64,000 nucleotides of DNA, taken from positions 1,235,453-1,299,452 of the forward strand of contig JABACO010000018.1 in assembly GCA_013339895.1 (NCBI GenBank), read 5' to 3'. Below are positions 22,131-31,622 of this stretch, piece by piece. Below the pieces are notes generated by a model, which searched no databases, had not been told where the DNA came from, and saw only the letters and a program-made list of their open reading frames with translations. The stretch comes from Ephydatia muelleri (lineage: Eukaryota; Porifera; Demospongiae; Spongillida; Spongillidae). The first letter of the stretch is position 1. Every line of letters starts with the position of its first letter. Made by a program: the position numbers and the translations under genes.

Positions 22131-23587
22131 TCAAGAGGTGGCCCAGCTGGCTAGCTCTTTCAGGTCGTCATCATCGTTCTTGACTTTTGCTTTTGGAGTC
22201 TTAGTGGCTGTAATGCAGGTACAGGTCAGAGGTGATGATGCCACCCCTTATCCCCTGATGATGTAAAACACTTACGAACTGAAGGTAGGTCATCCAGCCC
22301 AACTGTATCTTCAGGCAACTTGCTGCCTGCAGCCGGTATTTCGAGCAAATCCTTCTCCAATTCTTCCTGCTCCATTCCTTCTAGCTCAGCTAGTAGCTCG
22401 TCCTTAACAGAATACAAAAAGGGGTGAACGAAAGGTTTGAGCATCTGCGTTAAGAGGACCAACTGTGTGCACATTTTTTTTGCACACATCCTCCTCCCCC
22501 ACACACATCCTCCTCCCCTCACACACATCCTCCTCCCCTCACACACATCTGCATTGCTCGCACCTCGTCTACATCCTGACCAAATCCAACTGGATTAGAC
22601 AGAGCATTTGTTATTTCATCGGCCAACTCGTTCTGTTCCTGAATATCGTCCATCATATCATGGACATCATCAACATCTCTGTTCAACGACAAAAGAGAAA
22701 ATAGTTCATAAATTTGTGCTTAAATTTTGAAGTTGTATCTGCAGTGCAAGATTGTGTTGCACACTTTTGATGACAAATTTTACAATTGCAACTAAATAAC
22801 CATTCTAAGATTGCTCTAAAAATACTGACTGTTTTTATCCTTATTTAGCAAACGTTTTTGATCCGTGCGTTGCAGCAAAAAGAAATTTTAGACAATGCTA
22901 CATAAAAAACGATTACAATTTTCAGGTTTTGATACTAAAATGCATAATCTTCATTACCACAAGTCTTGTTTTCAACTTAACTAGAGTGGTTTGACATAGA
23001 CAAGTCTTGATTTCAACTGAACTAGAGTGATTTGACATAGACAAGTCTTGATTTCAACTGAGCTAGAGTGGTTCGATATAGATAGGCAGCAGCCATCTGT
23101 CTATCTAGCAAAACGCATTATGTGATGGTATTAGTGTAAGCGTACTACGCCCACATACACAAACTCACAAGTGTTGGTGGGCCGCCTTCAGCGCTTTGGC
23201 AGCGAAACTCATGTTGTTGAGGACCTCTGTGTTGGTTTGGGCGTTCTCCAAGGCCTCTCGCTGGAACTCTATGGTCGAAAGAGTTCCGTCAATTTGCTGA
23301 AGTTGTTTCTCCAGTCGCTTTTTCCGTTTCAGGGCATTCATGGCGGCTGTAAAGGGATGCCAGACGTTTCGATAGCGCCATTATTACGGCTATCGATTAC
23401 CTCTCTTGTTTTTCATGCCAGCTTGCTTGGCTGCCGCCAGCTCTTTAGCAATCTTCTTTTCTAAGAACTCAGATTTCTTTCCCAGCATCTCCTCTGTCTC
23501 TCTCAACTTCTGTATCGCCACCTGAGGTGAGGGCTGGTCCTCTTTGCCTTTCCCGCCGCCAAATAGGCGCGCTAATGCTGATGCCAT
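22131..23587 (-). CDS. CHMP4: CHMP4 (ESCRT-III Snf7-family), copy A
   Basis: CHMP4/Snf7 is the polymerising ESCRT-III subunit that drives membrane scission in multivesicular body formation, cytokinesis and repair. Five exons: 23587-23401, 23346-23169, 22678-22564, 22402-22276, 22207-22131; total 684 nt, 227 aa, the usual CHMP4 length. The N-terminus MASALARLFGGGKGK is the membrane-inserting helix 0 region. Basic helices 1-2 follow (AIQKLRETEEMLGKKSEFLE; AAMNALKRKKRLEKQLQQID), then FAAKALKAAHQHL, the acidic MIM-like segment and the C-terminal DDLKELASWATS, which corresponds to the ALIX/Bro1-binding helix. The exon 4 acceptor is AAG rather than CAG. It shares 5' flank and exons 1-2 almost identically with copy B, so that duplication is recent. 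Confidence 0.93.
22962..23083. repeat. three tandem ~41 bp repeats in CHMP4-A intron 2
   Basis: The phrase ACAAGTCTTGATTTCAACTG + (A/G)(A/G)CTAGAGTGRTTTGACATAG occurs three times in tandem with few differences. No function is evident. Confidence 0.85.
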
Positions 23588-24287
23588 CTCCTCTCCACAC
23601 CCCTAAAAAAAAAAAAAAGTTTGGCATACGCCCCTATAGGCGTTACCGCTGACGTCGTGTCCGGTTATGCCTAGTCGATCACATGCGCGAGGCTAGTTAT
23701 TTAGTACCCGGATGTGACGTAACGCTCGTTTGTTTACAAGTAAAAAGAAAAGTAAAAAATACTAGATAATGAGTGCCACATTAAGTGAAAAAAACTACTT
23801 GACTGGTGTACAAAAATAATCAGAGATCTATTACGCATAGTAATGGTGGTATCTTTCGATGCAACAGACAATTATCTTCTCCGCAAATCATCTCATGATT
23901 GGCCAGTGTTATCACCATTTAATTCTCTACGGCGATGGACCGGACCCTACCTACGCTGACCTTTGGCGGGTGTCAGGGTAACGTCCCTCCCCCGTGAACG
24001 GAGCTGGGGGTGTGTGAGGATCCGCCCCCTACCTTGTCGAAAGGTGGGCGGATCCCCTGCCCAAGGGTCGAGGCAAAGCCGAGACACACACAGCCCCCAA
24101 AGGAGTAATGACAAGTTGAAACAGCTTCCTGCATGTGTAGGAATGGCACGGAAGATGATAAATGAGTTGGGTCAGTAGTTACGACCGTATGGCAAGCCAT
24201 CAGTAACAAAATTCAAAGACGACCTCTGGGAGACGTCATGGAACCTTATGTCGTTGTCAGTGTATTTTAGGAAGTCGTAAGATCGTG

Positions 24288-24485
24288 TTACGACGTCGCG
24301 AGTGGTTTTTTTTTACGACGTCGTGAGATGTGTTACGACGTCGTGAGATACTTTACGACGTCGTGACATTTACCGTGATTTACGACGTCGTGAGATACTT
24401 TACGACGTCGTGACATTTACCGTGATTTACGACGTCGTGAGATACTTTACGACGTCGTGAGATACTTTTTACGACGTCGTGAGAT
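24288..24485. repeat. array of ACGACGTCGT palindromes, left arm
   Basis: Nine copies of TTTACGACGTCGTGAGATAC or the variant ...GTGACATTTACCGTG, spaced about 19-28 bp. Each contains the 10-bp perfect palindrome ACGACGTCGT (one variant CGACGTCGCG). This type of subterminal array is a candidate binding site for the element's transposase (inference). Confidence 0.9.
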
Positions 24486-25539
24486 ATTTTTAGGCCTGAT
24501 TACGTCATAGCAACACGACCTTTCATATTCTGTAGCCTCGTACCCACCCCCACATTTACGTAAGCAGTCCTAACAGTGGTTAACATGAGACGATTCATCT
24601 TTCTCTAGCGAGTGGGAGACATTTTTTACGGAGGTGGCTCGAGTTGTTGCAAGTGCTAATAACCAGAGGGGCCTTGCAAACGAGGAATTCAGCAAGTATG
24701 TAGTGGAACAGCTGGAGATGATTATCATAAAGTTATTTGGGATCCCATTTTCCCAGCGGCGAGTTAGGAAGCGAAATCGCTATATCAAATATGTGTGAAG
24801 AGTTGTGCAGCCTTTTGGAATGCCTCCGATGTATATTGTCCGAATGGGAAGAGTATCTCAACCACCCATTCAGTAGCGGGAATTACTCGTATAGTGCCCC
24901 TACAAAGAGCATCGTCTGGACCAGGAAGACCAAGGTTTGACATCAGTGAGCAACAGCTAATGTACCTTCATTCGATGGGCTTTACTTGGGTTGAAATAGC
25001 GAACTTACTTGGTGTGTCACGCATGACTATCTTTCATTGACAAAGAGAATTTGGACAAGTTGAAAGTGTGGGTGACAACATTGATGATGGTGAGTTGGAA
25101 TTGGTTGTTTGACAAATTCGAAGGAGTTCCCCATCACTGGGTCAAACGATGGTTTGGGGTACACTGCGATCTATGGGGTATCGTGTCACAAGGGAGAGAG
25201 TACGAGAAGCAATAAGAACCAATCAATAATGCTTTGAGATGGAGAGAAGTGTCTGCCAGGCGCACATACTCTGTACCTGGACCCAATTCTTTGTGGCATA
25301 TAGGTAAGGTCAAGCACACATACTGTGTAACATTTACATGTGCATTTGGCAGCTCTTTTTGGCTTTCGTTTGATATGTATGCATGACTGGGGCAAATAAA
25401 GTGGACACTCTTTTCGGTGTGGTTAGAGATCTTAGGCTTAGTTTGTAACAATAGGGACTGTATAGGCAGCAAGCACTCACTTTAAACTATGACCTGAAGT
25501 AGAAATTGGTATTATTACCTAAGGCTTGCTCATACCTTA

Positions 25540-27016
25540 AATAATCAACAGCATCAAGCCCTGAATACCTTCAACCTCAGAAGACCACCTGTGAAAAATT
25601 TGGGGTTTTCCCTCTCTCAGTATGACAATTCCATGCTTCTTTAAACTGCTTCAGGGAACGATTTATCCGTGGGAGATAGACATAGTGTAATGCAAATAGG
25701 TGATTTTCATTGATGGGATCCAAAAGGTCATATTATTCCATGTAGTAGAAAAGCCCGTAAAAAAAGGAAGTTGCACAACGATGGCTGTCCTTCTATAATC
25801 GCTCTATTCGTTGATTATGCACAGAACTACCTACAATGATGGACCTCCTGTTAACCCCTCTGTTTCGTAGCATGTGCGACTTGAACATTTTCTCTGCCTT
25901 GGTCAGTCCTCACCCGTGAAGGAAGACCATAATGGCCAACTGCACCAAGGAAGAGGCCATACACAGTGCTGGCACGGTTATTTGTTGAACACTGGAGAAA
26001 GAGGACAAGTCTACTAAATCCATCGATTGCTCCATGTGTGACAACCATCCGCCAACGAATCAGTTTGTATACAAATTGCACACATCATATGAGCAAGCCT
26101 TAGGTAATAATACCAATTTCTACTTCAGGTCATAGTTAAAGTGAGTGCTTGCTGCCTATACAGTCCCTATTGTTACAAACTAAGCCTAAGATCAAAAATA
26201 TTACATAACCACGCCGAAAAGAGTGTCCACTTTATTTGCCCCAGTCATGCATACATATCAAACGAAAGCCAAAAAAATAGCTGCCAAATGCACATGCAAA
26301 TTTGTTACACACCTTACCTATATGCCACAAAGAATTGGGTCCAGGTACAGAGTATGCGCACCTGGCATCTCCATCACAAAGCATTATTGATTGGGTCTGT
26401 GGTTCTTATTGCTTCTCGTACTCTCTCCCTTGTGACATGATACCCCATAGATCGCAGTGTACCCCAAACCATCGTTTGAACTCACCATCATCAAATGTTG
26501 TCACCCACACTTTTGACTTGTCCAAATTCTCTTCGTCGACGAAAGATAGTCATGCGTGACACACCAAGTAAGTTCGCTATTTCAACCCAAGTAAAGCCCA
26601 TCGAATGAAGGTACATTAGCTGTTGCTCACTGATGTCAAACCTTGGTCTTCCTGGTCCAGACGATGCTCTTTGTAGCGGCACTATACGAGTAATTCCCGC
26701 TACTGAATGGGTGGTTGAGATACTCTTCCCATTCGGACAATATACATCGGAGGCATTCCAAAAGGCTGAAAAACTCTTCACACATATTTGATATAGCGAT
26801 TTCACTTCCTAACTCGCTGCTGGGAAAATGGGATCCCAAATAACTTTTCAAGGTTGATACAGAGATGATAATCATCTCCAGCTGTTCCACTACATACTTG
26901 CTGAATTCCTCGTTTGCAAGGCCCCTCTGGTTATTAGCACTTGCAACAACTCGAGCCACCTCCGTAAAAAATGTCTCCCACTCGCTAGAGGAAGATGAAT
27001 CGTTGCCTTGTGCCAT
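25540..27016 (-). pseudogene. DDE integrase-type transposase of the foldback element, decayed
   Basis: Reading leftward from an ATG at about 27,016 (MAQGNDSSSSSEWETFFTEV), the gene encodes an N-terminal region, then a helix-turn-helix (SEQQLMYLHSMGFTWVEIAN followed by LLGVSRMTIFRRRREFG). After this come PGPNSLWHIG with a probable GTAAGG intron donor (about 26,310) and, in the central segment, the integrase core. Visible catalytic motifs are [13 protein letters not shown] (first Asp), [14 protein letters not shown] (second Asp) and SSVHNQRIERL (Glu), then [20 protein letters not shown]. This matches the 'integrase core domain' transposases common in fish and invertebrate gene predictions. In-frame stops directly after RIERL and near 25,750, plus frameshifts, show it is dead. 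The left arm (24,610-25,500, plus strand) holds an inverted copy of the 5' half. Confidence 0.8.
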
Positions 27017-27114
27017 GTTAGCCACTATTAGAATTGCTTACGTAAATGTGGGGGTGGGTACGAGACTACAGACATATGAAAGGTCATGTTGTTATGACAT
27101 AATCAAGCCTAAAA

Positions 27115-27275
27115 TATCTCACGACGTCTTAAGTCTCACGACGTCGTAAGTCTCACGATGTCGTAAAGTATCTCACGACGTTGTCAAGAATTTACAACGT
27201 CGTAACACATCTCACGACGTCTTAAAAAAAAAAAACACTCGCGACGTCGTAACACGATTTTACGACGTCCTAAAA
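27115..27275. repeat. array of ACGACGTCGT-like palindromes, right arm
   Basis: About seven inverted counterparts (CTCACGACGTCGTAA and decayed forms such as ACGACGTCTTAA, ACGATGTCGTAA, ACAACGTCGTAA). The array is shorter and more degenerate than the left one. Confidence 0.85.
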
Positions 27276-27369
27276 TAGACTGACAACGATATAAGGTTCC
27301 ATGACGTCCTGAGACAATCCCAGAGGTCGTCTTCAAATTTTGTTACTGATGGCTTGCCATACGGCCGCA

Positions 27370-27850
27370 GCCGACCCCAGCGATACAGGTAACTGCACCA
27401 GAGGCATCTCCGGGCATGTCTCAAACGTATGGTTCTCGCCCAAGCAGAACTGCACCGCGTGGACTGCTTGGCCCTCCCCGCAAATGCCTCATTATAGAGT
27501 GACTGATCCTCCACAGACCAGTTGAGGCTGCATCTCGTGGCAGCTTGACGCCTGTAAACACGATCGTAGGTCACCCACGCGTGACAGTCGTAAATTCGGG
27601 CTGCATGAAATATCCGGTGGGCGTAAGCGAAGAGCTCCGGGGCCTTCTGCAGATATTTCCAGGAGAGCACTGCTGCCATTGCTGTAAAGCACTCGGCCCA
27701 CACTAGGATGTCCGAAACGGGTGGCCGACGACCGAAGTGCTTTAAAATGGACCGGTTAGCCGAGTCCGCTGCATCAGACGCCCATGCATGCCTCCTGCAG
27801 CAGGTCCGACATTTCGACAAACTCCAGATTTTCTATTTTGCAACCACCTT

Positions 27851-27889
<39 letters not shown>

Positions 27890-28565
27890 ATCTCGCTGCC
27901 GGGTCCGCTCCTAGCTGTCCCGAACCGCCGAGGTAGCTCAGCTCACCAAGGCGAGGGAAGCCATCCAACACCGCGAGTGCCGTAACCCCGCCGAGGGTCG
28001 GTACCGTACTCGCCTGCGCGAAAACCGGCAGTGACAGGCCGGTCGTCGGCTGATGCGGATCCGATGGTTGAGACGGACCGTCGCCTACGTAACGGGAGAG
28101 GATTTAGAATCACGCTAGCAATCGATTCGGGCGCCGATCGCGACAGCGTGCTGCTCGAGCTGGTACTGGTGCCCCGAGTGTCACATGCTCGATCGATCAG
28201 ACGGCCTAGCTCTGACGAGCTACCTTCGATGCCCGGGAATGTGAGGGGAAAAGGGGAAGAGGACGTGCTGGACTCGTGCCAAGCACCGTGTGCCTCACGG
28301 GGAAAGCGACAACAGATGTGCTTACCGTTATCGCCATGAGCTGGGCCGTCAGCAGGACTCCCGAGGCTAACACCTGGTCAGTGGTGGTTGGCCTAACCAT
28401 CGCGGCAGTCAACTGAGTGAATCGCCGCTCCAAGTACTCCCTCTGCTCAGCAGTAAAGGACTCCGTGATGCTACCGCAGACAACAGAACAGACCAGAGAC
28501 AACGAACAAACAACGCGGGTGCGTGCTGTCGTGAGACCACGTGGCTCAGCCGCCCGGCGCCGCAT
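27370..28565 (-). pseudogene. retroelement gag-like gene fragment, frameshifted
   Basis: The minus-strand frame from about 27,820 reads RPPVSDILVWAECFTAMAAV, then YAHRIFHAARIYDCHAWVTY and DRVYRRQAATRC..., and in a shifted frame a Cys/His knuckle-like QFCLGENHTFETCPEM. This resembles ORF1 of tyrosine-recombinase (DIRS/Ngaro-like) retroelements common in cnidarian and sponge genomes (family memory, no search run). Upstream (28,565-28,206) another frame, TAEQREYLERRFTQLTAAMV, may be its N-terminal part. A 36-base G run interrupts it at 27,853-27,888. Remnants continue past the foldback insertion at 23,950-24,180. Confidence 0.55.
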
Positions 28566-28755
28566 ATAAATGTCACCTACTAAGCGCCCGCCGGGTACAC
28601 CCCCCTGGCCATTAACTGCGGTTAAATACTTTAACCTTCATTGAAAATATGGCTCAGTACACAAATAACACAAAAATCAGGTTCTGATGAGCTGACATAA
28701 TGATTAGGGGTGGTGACTGATGGGGGTGTGTCTGGAAGGGTGAAGTCCAACTCAC

Positions 28756-29174
28756 AAGTGTTGGTGGGCCGCCTTCAGCGCTTTGGCAGCGAAACTCATG
28801 TTTTTGAGGACCTGTGTGTTAATTTGGGCGTTCTCCAAGGCCTCTCGCTGGAACTCTATGGTCGAAAGAGTTCCGTCAATTTGCTGAAGTTGTTTCTCCA
28901 GTCGCTTTTTCCGTTTCAGGGCATTCATGGCGGCTGTAAAGGGATGCCAGACGTTTTGATAGCGCCATTATTACGGCTATCGATTACCTCTCTTGTTTTT
29001 CATGCAAGCTTGCTTGGCTGCCGCCAGCTCTTTAGCAATCTTCTTTTCTAAGAACTCAGATATCTTTCCCAGCATCTCCTCTGTCTCTCTCAACTTCTGT
29101 ATCGCCACCTGAGGTGAGGGCTGGTCCTCTTTGCCTTTCCCGCCGCCGAAGAGGCGCGCTAATGCTGATGCCAT
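28756..29174 (-). pseudogene. CHMP4: CHMP4 copy B, exons 1-2 only
   Basis: Exon 1 (29174-28988) and exon 2 (28933-28756) match copy A nearly exactly, with K-to-I in GKISEFLE and G-to-C in KQACMK. Exons 3-5 are missing. Directly after the exon 2 donor comes sequence (TGGACTTCACCC... reading leftward) that in copy C follows the stop codon, so exons 3-5 were removed by one internal deletion with a CA or similar microhomology. If transcribed it could give at most a ~121-residue N-terminal fragment (helices 1-3 region) plus read-through. Confidence 0.88.
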
Positions 29175-29646
29175 CTCTCTTAGCTAGCTCTCCACACCCC
29201 TAAAAAATGTTTGGCATACGCCCCTATAGGCATTACCGCTGACGTCGTGTCCGGTTATGCCTAGTTAATAATACGATCACTTGCACGAATGCTTGCCGGT
29301 GCCCAGGCCAGACAACTTATTTAGTACCCGGATGTGACGTCACATAGCTGCAACGCTCGTTTGTTTACAAGTAAAAAGAAAACTGAAACATACTAGATAA
29401 TGAGTGCCTCATTAAGTGAAAAGAACTACTTGACTGGTGTACAGTAATTGGTGGTATCTATGGTTCGATGCAACGGACAATTATCTTCTCCGCAAATCAT
29501 CTCATGATTGGCCAGTGTTATCACCATTGAAAACATGGCTCAGTACACACAAAATCAAAATTAAGTTATTAGGTTCTGATGAGCTGACATAATGATTAGG
29601 GGTGGTGACTGATGGGGGTGTGTCTGGGACGGTGAAGTCCACAGCT

Positions 29647-31469
29647 TCAAGAGGTGGCCCAGCTGGCGAGCTCTTTCAGGTCGTCATCATCGTTCTTGAC
29701 TTTGGCTTTTGGAGTCTTAGTGGCTGTAATGTGGGTACAGGTCAGAGGTGACATACCACTAGCCCCTCCACTGTAGATACTTACGAACTGCAGGTAGATC
29801 GTCAACACCAATGGTGTCTTCGGGCAACATGCTGCTGCCTGCCGGTACCTGGAGCAAATCCTTCTCCAATTCTTCCTGCTCCATTCCTTCCAGCTCGGCT
29901 AGTAGCTCGTCCTGAACAGGGGAGAGAGATCCAACAAAGAGTGAGCCCAGCTTGATCACAGTTTCAGGGCTTTTTGCACACAACACTACACAGCTGTACA
30001 TACCATGCTTCATCAATTAACCATTATAGATGTTACTATTTCTTACTTCGTCCACATCCTGACCAAATCCAACGGGATTGGACAATGCGTTTGTGATTTC
30101 TTCGGACAATTCGTTCTGCTCCTGTATATCGTCCATCATGTCTTGTACATCATCTACGTCCCTATGATGTGACACGCATATTGCAATGTGCCCAAGTTAC
30201 CACAGAAACACAAACACAAAGTCTACTCATAACTACAAACTCAACCTCCATCTGTAATATTATGTTATGTAATATGTATGTAGTTAATTATTATTGTTAA
30301 AAAAAAAAAAGAAGAGCTCTGCTAGCAAGGTGTGCAGGATGTAATGATGATCCAGGCAACGAATTCTTAGTATAGGTTTTCACATTTGTGTATCTTAATG
30401 TGTATGTACTATAATAATAATAAAATAAATAAATAAATAAATGGGATAAATAAATGGGATAAATAAAAGGGATCGTTTTCGCAAAAAGGGACCTAACACA
30501 TGTTTTTGCAAGATTTCAAATTTTTTGTTGATATTCTAAAAGTCCTCTACACATTGCTTCTTATGCACTGAGAATCGGAGTATCTGTCATGGAGTTGTAA
30601 GACTTTGAATTTGAAATTAGCCAACAAGCGTTACATTTCTATTGGCGAGTACTGGAAATGTTATAATGTATGCGTTAGGTCCCTTTTAGCGGAAGCGATC
30701 CCAAATAAAAACCCACACGCAATATGTATGCCTGCCACTAAGGGTGCTTTAAAATGCCACTTCTAACTTAGCAGTTCAACTTCATCTTAGATGGACCGTT
30801 TAGTACAGCTCTGGTCTCAATCTAACTAGTGACGAAAGTGTGGCGCTGGAAGCACATTGGAAGTGAGTTTAGACTGTGTAGTACTACTTCTTACCAGAGC
30901 AGCACGATAATTGTCCGGATAATCGTGAGTGTTGTACGAGTGGAAACGACGTGTTTTGTGACACACAAAACTCACAATTGTTGGTGGGCCGCCTTCAGCG
31001 CTTTGGCAGCGAAACTCATGTTGTTGAGGACCTCTGTGTTGGTTTGGGCGTTCTCCAAGGCCTCTCGCTGGAACTCTATGGTCGAAAGAGTTCCGTCGAT
31101 TTGCTGAAGTTGTTTCTCCAGTCGCTTTTTCCGTTTCAGGGCATTCATGGCGGCTATTAAAACAAGAAAAAAAAAAAGAAATAAAATATATACCGTTACG
31201 TCAAGATGATGCCAGGGTCAGATACTATCTATTATAATACTTGTACCCTAACTACACATTTTAGCGTGTGAATTGCTTCTACCTCTCTTGTTCTTCATTC
31301 CGGCGTGTTTCGCCGCCGCTAGTTCCTTTTCTATCTTCTTTTCTAAGAACTCGGATTTCTTTCCCAACATCTCCTCTGTCTCTCTCAACTTCTGTATTGC
31401 CACCTGAGGTGATGGTTGGTCGTCCTTGCCTTTTCCCGTCCCGAAAAGGCGCGCTAGTGCTGATGCCAT
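29647..31469 (-). CDS. CHMP4: CHMP4 (ESCRT-III Snf7-family), copy C
   Basis: Full-length paralogue with five exons: 31469-31283, 31153-30976, 30161-30047, 29911-29785, 29723-29647; total 684 nt, 227 aa, the same phases and exon lengths as copy A. Differences include GTGKGKDDQ (A: GGGKGKEDQ), KKIEKELAAAKHAG, and DVQDMMDDIQEQNELSEEIT. The C-terminus again ends in a DDLKELASWATS-type ALIX-binding helix. Introns are unrelated in length to copy A, and intron 2 hosts a hAT-like MITE (30,469-30,702). Because it is intact and has its own divergent promoter with SIRT5, it is probably the ancestral copy. Exon 2 uses a TAG acceptor. Confidence 0.93.
30469..30702. mobile_element. 234 bp hAT-like MITE with 8 bp target duplication
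   Basis: Ends are GGGATCGTTTTCGCAAAAAG (left) and, inverted, GGGATCGCTTCCGCTAAAAG (right). It is flanked on both sides by AAATAAAA, an 8-bp target duplication typical of hAT elements. Relatives lacking the left tip lie at 54,935-55,162 and 62,175-62,399. Confidence 0.9.
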
Positions 31470-31622
31470 TCGCTCAAGAGTTCACACGCCAAGAGAAAAA
31501 CGAATACTTATTAAAAATATCACGTGAAGCGTCGTTACGACCTCAGCATAACGTCATTGGCATGACTCCGCCCACAGAGACCACAGTACTATTAATAGAA
31601 ACCACAGCGCTTACCTGTATGT
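31470..31622. promoter_or_regulatory. bidirectional promoter region CHMP4-C/SIRT5
   Basis: Only 153 bp separate the two divergent start codons. The interval contains TAACGTCATTGG, which looks like a CRE half-site next to a CCAAT box in reverse (both by eye). The promoter role is inferred from layout. Confidence 0.5.

Larger units (their letters stand above)
24181..27366. mobile_element. giant foldback DNA transposon with ~1.3 kb inverted arms
   Basis: Left arm about 24,181-25,535 and right arm about 26,088-27,366 are reverse complements at high identity, including their outer ends (CGACCGTATGGCAAGCCATC at the left and its complement at about 27,344-27,363). The unique centre is about 550 bp (25,536-26,087). 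Both arms carry arrays of ACGACGTCGT close to the outer ends. Both also carry the 5' half of the same transposase gene, while the 3' half sits only in the centre. It is inserted in the retroelement gag-like sequence. Confidence 0.88.
23925..28636. mobile_element. ~4.7 kb composite insertion between CHMP4 copies
   Basis: The flank of copy A (...GTGTTATCACCATT at 23,924) and the sequence at 28,637 (GAAAATATGGCTCAGTACAC) are contiguous in the paralogous spacer at 29,506-29,550 (...GTTATCACCATTGAAAACAT), which defines an empty site. A short CATT/ATT duplication flanks the insertion. Inside, from the right, are a leftward gag-like retroelement gene (28,560 to 27,370), a foldback transposon (24,181-27,366), and a further retroelement piece (about 23,950-24,180). 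Confidence 0.8.

Noticed and set aside
24524..27077. Direct target duplication flanking the TAGCCTCGTACCCA ends inside the foldback
   Set aside because: The 9-bp flanks (CATATTCTG and CAGACATAT) are inverted relatives of each other, because the palindrome extends beyond. They are not a direct duplication.
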